Below the pieces are notes generated by a model. The model worked only from the letters and a program-made list of their open reading frames with translations, ran no database searches and was not told where the DNA came from. Below, piece by piece: positions 1 through 5,088 of a stretch of 5,088 nt of DNA (the stretch's first letter is position 1; each line of letters opens with the position of its first letter). Source of the stretch: Methyloligella sp. (GTDB lineage Bacteria; Pseudomonadota; Alphaproteobacteria; Rhizobiales; JALUTE01); the NCBI GenBank assembly GCA_027058255.1, contig JALUTE010000199.1, positions 1 through 5,088 on the forward strand, written 5' to 3'. The position numbers and the translations under genes were made by a program.

Positions 1-31
1 CGGGTGGGCGCGCGTCAGGCGCGCCTGGCGG

Positions 32-1267
32 ATGCTTCGCCTCGGATGGCGCCGCTCGGTGGCGCCGCGCATCGAGCGGCTCGTTGCGGCCGGCACCCAG
101 GGCTATCCGCCCAAGGTGCGCCGCCGGCTGCGCATTCTCAATGTGATGGCCTATCTGATCGCCGTCTCGACCCTCGGCTATGCCATCCAGCACAGCTTCC
201 TGGATTTCTCCACATATTGGCCGCTGGTGGTGATCAATCTCTCCCTGGTGGTGCTCGCGCTTCTCGTGCCTCTCGCGCACCCGATCCACGAGACGGCAGG
301 GGGCCTGCTCATTGCCGGCGCCGAGTTCGCGGCGCTCTCGGCCTTCACCTATTTTCTCGGGCGCGATGCGGGCATTCAGCTCCAGTTCTTCGTCGGCGCC
401 GCTGCGCCCTTCGTGATTTTCGGGCTGGAGCGGCTTGCCCTCACCCTCGTCATCGTCATCATCAGCCTGGCCCTGCATCTGGCCGCCTGGTTCGCCTTTC
501 CGCCAGAGACCGCGCGGCTCAAGGTGGATGCGGACATGATCGCCTCGCTCTATGTCACGGCGGCGGTGACGACGGCGGGCCTCATTGCCGCGATCGTCTT
601 CTACGCCTTCCGCCAGGCCGAGCGGGCCGAGGCCGAGACCGAGGCGCTTCTGCGCAACATCCTGCCCGACGGCGTGGTGAGCCGTCTCAAGGCCGCGCCG
701 GATGCGCCCATCGCCGACAGCTTCGAGGCCGTCTCGGTGCTCTTTTCCGATCTCAAGGGCTTCGTGCCGCTGGCCAAGAGCCTCGGCGCAGAAGGCACGG
801 TCGCCCTTCTCAACGAGCTCATCCGCGCGTTCGACGCGCTTGCGGCGCGCCACGGGGTCGAGAAGATCAAGACCATTGGCGATGCCTATATGGCGGTCTC
901 AGGCGTGCCGGAGCCGGTGCCGGATCATGCGCCGCGCCTCGCCGCGATGGCGCTCGACATGCTCGAGACCACGGCCAGCATTGCCGAGCGGCGCGGCGTC
1001 AAGCTGGAGATTCGGATCGGCATTGCGGCGGGGCCGGTGATGGCCGGTGTCATCGGCCGTCAGAAGTTCAGCTATGACGTCTGGGGCGACACGGTCAATC
1101 TGGCGGCGCGGCTCGAATCCCACGGCGTGCCGGGCCGCGTGCATGTGAGCGACACGTTCCGCGCAGCGCTGGATGGGCCGTTCCTCTGCTCCCGGCGCGG
1201 CGTGATGGACATCAAGGGGGCTGGCCAGCGCGAGACCTGGTTCCTCGACGGCCGGGCCGCGCCGTGA
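32..1267 (+). CDS. Membrane-anchored class III adenylate/guanylate cyclase
   Basis: Predicted to make cyclic nucleotide (most likely cAMP from ATP) at the inner membrane. Seen in the 411-residue product: about six hydrophobic segments between residues 38 and 193, then a linker (LLRNILPDGVVSRL, 207-219) of the kind that joins sensor domains to class III cyclase domains, then the catalytic domain at about 231-405. Key residues are intact: metal-binding Asp240 (LFSDLKGF) and Asp284 (TIGDAYM), adenine-specifying Lys280 and Asp349 (YDVWGD), and transition-state Asn356 and Arg360 (NLAAR). The Lys/Asp pair argues for ATP over GTP. Class III enzymes work as dimers, so one such domain per chain is normal. 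The membrane domain is not one I can name. The ATG at 32 has no convincing ribosome site and the frame stays open to the left edge, so the true start may lie outside. It ends with TGA, convergent with the next gene. Confidence 0.93.
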   Translation: MLRLGWRRSVAPRIERLVAAGTQGYPPKVRRRLRILNVMAYLIAVSTLGYAIQHSFLDFSTYWPLVVINLSLVVLALLVPLAHPIHETAGGLLIAGAEFAALSAFTYFLGRDAGIQLQFFVGAAAPFVIFGLERLALTLVIVIISLALHLAAWFAFPPETARLKVDADMIASLYVTAAVTTAGLIAAIVFYAFRQAERAEAETEALLRNILPDGVVSRLKAAPDAPIADSFEAVSVLFSDLKGFVPLAKSLGAEGTVALLNELIRAFDALAARHGVEKIKTIGDAYMAVSGVPEPVPDHAPRLAAMALDMLETTASIAERRGVKLEIRIGIAAGPVMAGVIGRQKFSYDVWGDTVNLAARLESHGVPGRVHVSDTFRAALDGPFLCSRRGVMDIKGAGQRETWFLDGRAAP

Positions 1268-1289
1268 GCGCCCGGGGCGGGCCACGTCC

Positions 1290-1907
1290 TCACCGCGGCG
1301 CGACCTTCTGGAAGAGATGCCAGACCCCGTCGGCCCCGATCACGAGCCGGTAGCCGGAATAACGGCCGTTCTTCACCATGGCGGCGGCCTCGGCGGGCGG
1401 CAGGATGCGGTAGAGCGACACCTCCTGGGCGGGTGTGAGACGGTCGAGCGGCACCTCGGCGAACCAGGGCCAGACATAGACATCGCCCTCCGCCCGGCCC
1501 TTGAGATGCACGTGGCCCGCCTCCAAGAGCTCGATGAGGAGGGCGAGAATGTCCCGCCCATTGCCCGCCACCGACATGCGCTTCCAATAGGTGATGGGGT
1601 CGAGACCGCTTCCCTCGCCTTCGGCCGGACCGATCATGGGGGGCAACTCGTTGAGCTCCAGGGGTACCCGCATGGCCTCGATGTCCCCCGACCGTGCGGC
1701 CTCGAGAATGGCCTCCCGCATCTCGGCCACCGGCACGGGCAGGGCCTCGGGGCGACCGGGCGCGGGGATGGGCGCCGATGGGCCCGCCCCGGCCTCGGGA
1801 GCCGGCGCGGCGCTGGCTATCGCACCCGGCATTGCGAATGCAAGCCAGACGATGGTGGCGGCGAGAAGCCGGCAGAGGCGGCGGCGAGAAGGGTGGGGCG
1901 TCACCAT
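1290..1907 (-). CDS. Secreted conserved hypothetical protein
   Basis: Function unknown. The 205-residue product starts with an export signal: SRRRLCR at 7-13 (loosely Tat-like), a hydrophobic core at about 14-30, and a likely cleavage site after ASA at 31-33. An Ala/Pro/Gly-rich linker follows (34-58), then a compact domain (60-205). Visible blocks are a helix REAILEAARSGDIEAMR (64-80), ELNELPP (84-90), DPITYWKRMS (103-112), YVWPWFAEVPLDRLTPAQE (144-162), a YRIL stretch (166-169) and a C-terminal YRLVIGADGVWHLF (186-199). I recall a similar arrangement in unnamed proteins of Hyphomicrobiales, but this is memory, not a search. The start is supported by AAAGGGA at 1913-1919, five bases before the ATG. 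No metal-binding or catalytic motif is visible, so a periplasmic structural or binding role is only a guess. It lies tail to tail with the cyclase and probably forms its own transcription unit. Confidence 0.85.
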   Translation of the reverse strand: MVTPHPSRRRLCRLLAATIVWLAFAMPGAIASAAPAPEAGAGPSAPIPAPGRPEALPVPVAEMREAILEAARSGDIEAMRVPLELNELPPMIGPAEGEGSGLDPITYWKRMSVAGNGRDILALLIELLEAGHVHLKGRAEGDVYVWPWFAEVPLDRLTPAQEVSLYRILPPAEAAAMVKNGRYSGYRLVIGADGVWHLFQKVAPR

Positions 1908-1942
1908 GGCGGTCCCTTTGCGCAGTTGTCGTGGCGCTCCGC

Positions 1943-1971
1943 CTTATAGCCCGGCGCGCCGCGTCTTGCGA
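1943..1971 (-). promoter_or_regulatory. Possible sigma-70-type promoter of the secreted protein gene
   Basis: On the minus strand a TATAAG hexamer (1943-1948) lies 35 bases upstream of the ATG at 1907. A weak -35 candidate TCGCAA (1966-1971) sits behind a 17-base spacer. The -10 stands out as an AT-rich island in very GC-rich DNA, but the -35 matches consensus at only three of six positions. Confidence 0.25.
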
Positions 1972-2193
1972 GCGTTCGGCCGATGCTCCCTTCCTTCCTC
2001 TGCTCGCATCGTGCGCCCCGGCCTGTCGCAAGCGCCCTCGCCGTGACGGGCCGGAGCGGGGCAGGCCCTCGCCTTGGCCATCCGAGACCCGCCGCCGCCC
2101 GCCGAAAGCGCCGCGCCGACGGGGGGCGATTGCCGGAGAGCTCGAAATCCGGACCGCGACTTGCATAGGTCCACATTGTCGGTGTAGTCATTG

Positions 2194-2212
2194 CAGTTCC
2201 GTACAGTTCCGT
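2194..2212. repeat. Tandem 9-base direct repeat, 10-base period
   Basis: CAGTTCCGT occurs twice (2194-2202 and 2204-2212) with one base between, so the copies lie one helical turn apart on the same face of the DNA. That is the usual geometry of a direct-repeat operator bound by a dimer. It lies about 180 bases upstream of the LuxR-family start in the less GC-rich stretch. No regulator can be assigned, and a chance repeat of this size is possible. Confidence 0.45.
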
Positions 2213-2389
2213 TCATGAAACCGTTGTGTCGATCCCAGGTCGGGCTCGACGCGCATGTCGGTGTCGCAACCGCGCACGCAGTCGATCCAAGGACCAGTGC
2301 CGCAGAAGCATGGCCGTAAACCCGAATGTGCGACCGGCCCGGCGCGGAGACATTGTCTTGATCGAGATGTTGTCCCGAGAGAGCTCGAC

Positions 2390-3121
2390 ATGACCAAGCG
2401 GGACAGGCAGCAAGACACGCTCGATCTGGTCGCGGCGCTCGAGGCCAGTGAAACGCCGGACCAGGTGCACGGCTTGTTCCAGAAATTCATCGAGGATCTT
2501 GGCTTTTCCGGCACGGTGATCCTGAAGGTTCCGGAAATGGGAGAGGCGCTGGAAGACTGCATCCTGATGAATACCTATCCGCAGGACTGGTCGATCCGCT
2601 ACAATGAGTCGGGTTATTTGAGCCACGATCCCATCGTCCGAGAGCTGTTCTCCACCACGCAACCCTTCTCCTAGCACCACGTCATGGAGCGGCGCACGCT
2701 CACCGACGAGGAGCGCCGCGTGATGCAGGAGGCGGCGGAGCTGGGCATGACCGGTGGTTTCGTCGTGCCGATCTACGAGACCAGCGGCCAGGTCGGCCTG
2801 GTGAGTGTTGCCGGCGACATCACGGAGATCGACGAGGGGGTGCGTAGCGCGCTGACGCTCGGGGGCATCTACGTTCACAACAAGCTCTGCGCCCTGCGCC
2901 GCGAGGGGCGCTCCCGCGATATCGGCCTCACCCGGCGTGAACGCGAGTGCCTGGAATGGGCCGCTGCGGGGAAATCCGATTGGGAGATCGGCCAGATCCT
3001 CTCCATCAGCGCCAAGACCGTCAATTTTCACATCGAGAACATCAAACGCAAATTCGGCGTCACCACCCGCATCCAGGCCATCGTGGCGGCCATGCGCCAA
3101 GGCACGCTGACCGCGCCCTGA
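2390..3121 (+). pseudogene. LuxR-family AHL-responsive regulator, interrupted by an in-frame amber stop
   Basis: If whole, this is a quorum-sensing transcription factor binding an acyl-homoserine lactone (AHL). Read through one TAG, it has 243 residues, a normal family length (TraR 234, LuxR 250). The AHL-binding domain (about 15-165) keeps Trp67, Tyr71, Asp80, Pro81 and Gly123, at exactly the spacing of TraR Trp57, Tyr61, Asp70, Pro71 and Gly113. The stop is codon 95, which is TraR Trp85. The C-terminal helix-turn-helix (about 179-240) keeps Glu184, Leu188 and Gly194 (TraR Glu178, Leu182, Gly188) and runs through WEIGQILSISAKTVNFHIENI (198-218). The frame is uninterrupted on both sides of the stop. 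I prefer the ATG at 2390, preceded by GAGAG, over the in-frame ATG at 2255: the extra 45 residues look non-coding and the shorter form fits family length. No luxI-type gene is in view. As it stands, translation gives a 94-residue fragment unless the stop is suppressed; a sequencing error is the main alternative. Confidence 0.88.
2672..2674 (+). other. Amber codon replacing the invariant Trp of the AHL pocket
   Basis: TAG sits in frame between TCC (Ser94) and CAC (His96). Counting from Trp67 it is at +28, the distance from Trp57 to Trp85 in TraR, so the ancestral codon was almost certainly TGG and one G-to-A transition explains it. The other three stops seen in the window (cyclase, secreted protein, end of this gene) are all TGA, so TAG is out of character here. 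Confidence 0.9.
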
Positions 3122-3129
3122 TCCTCTGC

Positions 3130-3155
3130 GGCCAGGCGTGAGACGCGGGCCTTTT
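3130..3155 (+). terminator. Probable intrinsic terminator after the LuxR-family gene
   Basis: GGCC (3130-3133) pairs with GGCC (3148-3151), and GCGT (3136-3139) pairs with ACGC (3143-3146) around a GAG loop. A small 2x1 internal loop separates the two stems. TTTT follows at 3152-3155. It starts eight bases after the TGA at 3119-3121. The stem is interrupted and the T run short, so this is moderate support. It would separate the regulator from the copper ATPase unit. Confidence 0.5.
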
Positions 3156-3210
3156 CGCATGCGTCGGCACCGGAAGGTTTTCGTAGGGTCAGACTTTCGA
3201 TCACGACCCC

Positions 3211-3241
3211 TTGACGTTCCAGTCACTGGAAGCACCATGTT
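3211..3241 (+). promoter_or_regulatory. CueR/HmrR (MerR-family) copper-responsive promoter
   Basis: TTGACG (-35, 3211-3216) and CATGTT (-10, 3236-3241) are separated by 19 bases, the over-long spacer typical of MerR-family promoters. The spacer holds a perfect inverted repeat, TTCCAGT-C-ACTGGAA (3217-3231), very like the CueR and HmrR operators before copper ATPase genes. In that family the metal-bound activator untwists the spacer so RNA polymerase can use both elements. Transcription would start near 3248 and leave a leader of about 35 bases before the ATPase start. The regulator gene itself is not in the window. Confidence 0.85.
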
Positions 3242-3283
3242 GCGCTCAACCGATGAGGCCAATCCGAACCGAAGGGGGTTCCC

Positions 3284-5088
3284 ATGAGCATGACGGAACA
3301 GCACAGCCACGGCGAGCGCGATCATGCACGCGCGCATGGTGGGGACCGTGGCGCGGATCACGCCAAGGGCGGCACGCATGGCGGCTGCTGTGGCGGCCAC
3401 GCCGCCGCGCCGCAGGAGGCGCAGAAGCAGTCGAACAATGGCCACAGGCACGGCCATGCGCAGGGCCATGGCTCTGGCGGCGGCCACGACGGGTGTTGCG
3501 GCGGCCACGGCAAGGGCGGCCATGGCGGCGGCGCGGGAGGCGGCGGCAAGGGAGCCGGTGCGGACCATGTGACGCTCGACCCCGTCTGCGGCATGACCGT
3601 GGACCCGGAGAACCCGAAGCACAGCACCACCCATGAGGGGCGGGAGTTCTACTTCTGCTCTGCGGGCTGCAAGACCAAGTTCGAGGGGGATCCGGGCGCT
3701 TATCTCACTGCCACCGATCCCGTTTGCGGCATGGATGTGGACCGCGCCAGTGCCCGCCACATGGTCCGCCACGAGGGGGAGAAGTTCTACTTCTGCTCCG
3801 AAGGCTGCAAGACCAAGTTCGAGGCGGCGCCCGCGAAATATCTCGAGGGGCGGCCCGCGCCGGAGCCCATGCCGGAGGGCACCCTCTACACCTGCCCCAT
3901 GGATCCGGAGATCGTCCAGGAGGGGCCGGGAACCTGCCCGATTTGCGGCATGGCGCTCGAGCCCATGGGCGTGCCGGCGGGCGATGAAGGGCCCAACCCC
4001 GAGCTTGTCGATTTCACCCGCCGGCTCATTGTCGGCACCATCTTCACCATTCCGCTGCTCATCATCGCCATGGGCGGCTATGTGGGTCTGCCCGTCGAGG
4101 AGTGGATCGGTGGCGCTCGCGTGGCCGCCTGGATCTCCCTCGTCCTTGCCACGCCCGTGGTTCTGTGGAGCGGCTGGCCCTTCTTCGAGCGCTGCTGGAT
4201 CTCTCTCAAGACCGGCAACCTGAACATGTGGACGCTGATCGGCATCGGCGTCGGTGCGGCCTTTCTCTACAGCACCGTGGCGACCTTTGCGCCGGGCATC
4301 TTCCCCGATGCCTTCCGTGGACCGGACGGCGCGGTGGACATCTATTTCGAGGCGGCCGCGGTCATCGTCACCCTCGTGCTCGTCGGCCAGGTCCTGGAGC
4401 TCAGGGCGCGCGAGCGCACGGGGCACGCGATCAAGGCCCTGCTGGATCTGGCGCCCAAGACCGCGCGCCGTGTCAACGAGGATGGCAGCGAGGAGGAGGT
4501 GCCGCTGGACGTCGTCAAGGTGGGCGACAGGCTGCGGGTGCGCCCCGGCGAGTCGATCCCCGTGGACGGCGTTGTCGTGTCGGGCCATTCCTCGGTGGAC
4601 GAGTCCATGCTGACCGGCGAGCCCGTGCCGGTCGAGAAGAGCGAGGGTGACGAGGTCACCGGCGGCACGCTCAATCGCACCGGCTCCTTCATCATGGAGG
4701 CCCAGCGCGTCGGCGCCGAGACCATGCTCTCGCGCATCGTCACCATGGTGGCCGAGGCCCAGCGCTCGCGGGCGCCCATCCAGAAGCTGGTGGACGTGGT
4801 GGCCGGCTATTTCGTTCCGGCCGTGGTCGCGGTGGCGATCATCGCCTTCATCCTGTGGTCCATCTTCGGGCCGCAGCCCGCCATGGCCTATGCCTTCATC
4901 GCGGCCGTGTCCGTGCTCATCATTGCCTGTCCCTGTGCCCTCGGCCTTGCAACACCCATGTCGATCATGGTGGCGACGGGACGCGGCGCCCAGGCGGGGG
5001 TTCTCATCCGCGATGCGGAGGCGCTGGAGCGCTTTGCCTCCGTCGATACCCTGATCCTCGACAAGACCGGCACCATCACCGAGGGCGC
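3284..5088 (+). CDS. Copper/silver-exporting P1B-type ATPase, 3' end beyond the window
   Basis: An inner-membrane pump that uses ATP to expel Cu+ (or Ag+) from the cytoplasm; 601 codons are visible and the frame is still open. Domains in order: His/Gly-rich tail with two Cys-Cys pairs (1-96); two YHS domains (about 99-142 and 145-188; Cys102/125/129 and Cys148/171/175); a heavy-metal-binding module YTCPMDPE...CPICGM (202-223; Cys204/218/221); four membrane segments (about 246-268, 278-297, 314-333, 354-372); the actuator domain with TGE at 444-446; then two more membrane segments, the second carrying the Cys549-Pro550-Cys551 transport site; and the phosphorylation loop DKTGT with Asp593. The rest of the P and N domains and the last membrane segments lie outside. 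No classical ferredoxin-like HMA domain is seen. CPC indicates a Cu+/Ag+ (P1B-1) pump; a CopA/ActP/SilP-like role is inferred from this and the upstream CueR-type promoter. The start at 3284 follows AAGGGGG (3272-3278) with five bases between; an ATG two codons later is less well placed. Confidence 0.95.
   Translation, partial: MSMTEQHSHGERDHARAHGGDRGADHAKGGTHGGCCGGHAAAPQEAQKQSNNGHRHGHAQGHGSGGGHDGCCGGHGKGGHGGGAGGGGKGAGADHVTLDPVCGMTVDPENPKHSTTHEGREFYFCSAGCKTKFEGDPGAYLTATDPVCGMDVDRASARHMVRHEGEKFYFCSEGCKTKFEAAPAKYLEGRPAPEPMPEGTLYTCPMDPEIVQEGPGTCPICGMALEPMGVPAGDEGPNPELVDFTRRLIVGTIFTIPLLIIAMGGYVGLPVEEWIGGARVAAWISLVLATPVVLWSGWPFFERCWISLKTGNLNMWTLIGIGVGAAFLYSTVATFAPGIFPDAFRGPDGAVDIYFEAAAVIVTLVLVGQVLELRARERTGHAIKALLDLAPKTARRVNEDGSEEEVPLDVVKVGDRLRVRPGESIPVDGVVVSGHSSVDESMLTGEPVPVEKSEGDEVTGGTLNRTGSFIMEAQRVGAETMLSRIVTMVAEAQRSRAPIQKLVDVVAGYFVPAVVAVAIIAFILWSIFGPQPAMAYAFIAAVSVLIIACPCALGLATPMSIMVATGRGAQAGVLIRDAEALERFASVDTLILDKTGTITEG
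3578..3853 (+). repeat. Two tandem 138-bp units encoding duplicate YHS domains
   Basis: Units 3578-3715 and 3716-3853 are exactly 46 codons each, with no insertion or deletion between them. Both start DPVCGM and later carry FYFCS then GCKTKFE. Two DNA blocks are identical between units: 14 bases (3647-3660 and 3785-3798) and 22 bases (3665-3686 and 3803-3824). The Cys triplets keep the same spacing. This points to an in-gene tandem duplication, or conversion, that kept or restored identity in the metal-binding part. Confidence 0.85.

Larger units (their letters stand above)
1908..2389. other. Long intergenic region without a supportable gene
   Basis: About 480 bases separate the divergent starts of the secreted protein gene and the LuxR-family gene. 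Open frames cross it on both strands, but their translations are Arg/Pro/Ala-rich, have no recognisable domain and mostly continue as shadows of the flanking genes. The visible content is a probable -10 for the minus-strand gene near 1943, a short direct repeat at 2194-2212 and an imperfect palindrome at 2356-2367. Composition changes near 2160, where a less GC-rich stretch starts; this is the likely promoter region of the LuxR-family gene. Confidence 0.6.

Noticed and set aside
1270..1282. GCCCG-GGG-CGGGC hairpin between the convergent cyclase and secreted protein genes
   Set aside because: Only a five-base stem with no T run on either side. In this GC-rich context such hairpins are expected by chance, so it is not called as a bidirectional terminator.
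1072..2166. A 364-codon minus-strand open frame crossing the end of the cyclase, the secreted protein gene and the intergenic region
   Set aside because: Its product is low-complexity Arg/Gly/Pro/Ala, and it overlaps two genes with real signatures in other frames.
2255..2389. An N-terminal extension of the LuxR-family protein starting at the ATG at 2255
   Set aside because: The 45 extra residues are not family-like, have no ribosome site, and would make the protein longer than usual; the ATG at 2390 fits length and spacing better.
2371..2390. Possible small hairpin (TGTC...GACA with GAG/CTC inside) over the ribosome site of the LuxR-family gene
   Set aside because: Two short stems of four and three base pairs with a two-base bulge; too weak to claim as translational control.
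3237..3287. A 16-codon frame whose TGA overlaps the ATPase ATG, resembling a leader peptide
   Set aside because: Its ATG lies within the -10 element, upstream of the expected transcription start, so the CueR-type transcript would not contain it.
3211..3636. A 141-codon plus-strand frame overlapping the start of the ATPase
   Set aside because: It is an Arg/Pro-rich shadow in another frame; the ATPase frame from 3284 has the ribosome site, the YHS domains and the whole catalytic core.
2213..4588. A 791-codon open frame on the minus strand
   Set aside because: It runs antisense across the LuxR-family gene, the terminator, the CueR-type promoter and most of the ATPase, all of which have clear motifs on the plus strand. 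Its translation is rich in Arg, Ala, Gly, His and Asp, with no domain. Long antisense frames are common in DNA this GC-rich.

Overview
The window is G+C-rich throughout, with gene content typical of an alphaproteobacterium: a class III cyclase with an N-terminal membrane domain, an AHL-type LuxR regulator, and a copper ATPase behind a CueR/HmrR-type promoter. Hyphomicrobiales (Rhizobiales) is my best guess, mainly because the small secreted protein resembles conserved hypotheticals I remember from that order. No 16S rRNA or other taxonomic marker is present, so this placement is inference.

Layout: (1) 32-1267 (+) encodes a membrane-anchored adenylate/guanylate cyclase with all key catalytic residues; its true start may lie left of the window. 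(2) 1290-1907 (-) converges on it with a 22-bp gap and encodes a secreted protein of unknown function. (3) 1908-2389 is about 480 bp of apparently non-coding DNA, holding a short direct repeat and a palindrome but no gene I can support. (4) 2390-3121 (+) is a full-length LuxR-family quorum-sensing regulator interrupted by one in-frame amber codon. The codon falls exactly where the family has an invariant tryptophan (TraR Trp85), so TGG has become TAG while both flanks remain intact. A plausible intrinsic terminator follows at 3130-3155. (5) 3211-3241 is a MerR/CueR-family promoter: a perfect inverted repeat inside a 19-bp spacer. (6) 3284 to the right edge is a P1B-type copper/silver ATPase, 601 codons seen, still open at the edge. 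Its metal-binding N-terminus is elaborate: a His/Gly/Cys-Cys-rich tail, two tandem YHS domains and a CxxC-containing heavy-metal-binding module.

The genes look like separate transcription units. The best supported regulatory story is copper sensing by an unseen CueR/HmrR protein driving the ATPase. The LuxR gene is an orphan here (no luxI-type synthase in view) and is either a very young pseudogene, a sequencing error, or a gene read through or split at the amber codon. I found no CRISPR array, insertion sequence, tRNA or rRNA. I did not find a clearly new multi-gene system; the amber-interrupted LuxR and the N-terminal architecture of the ATPase most deserve a second look.
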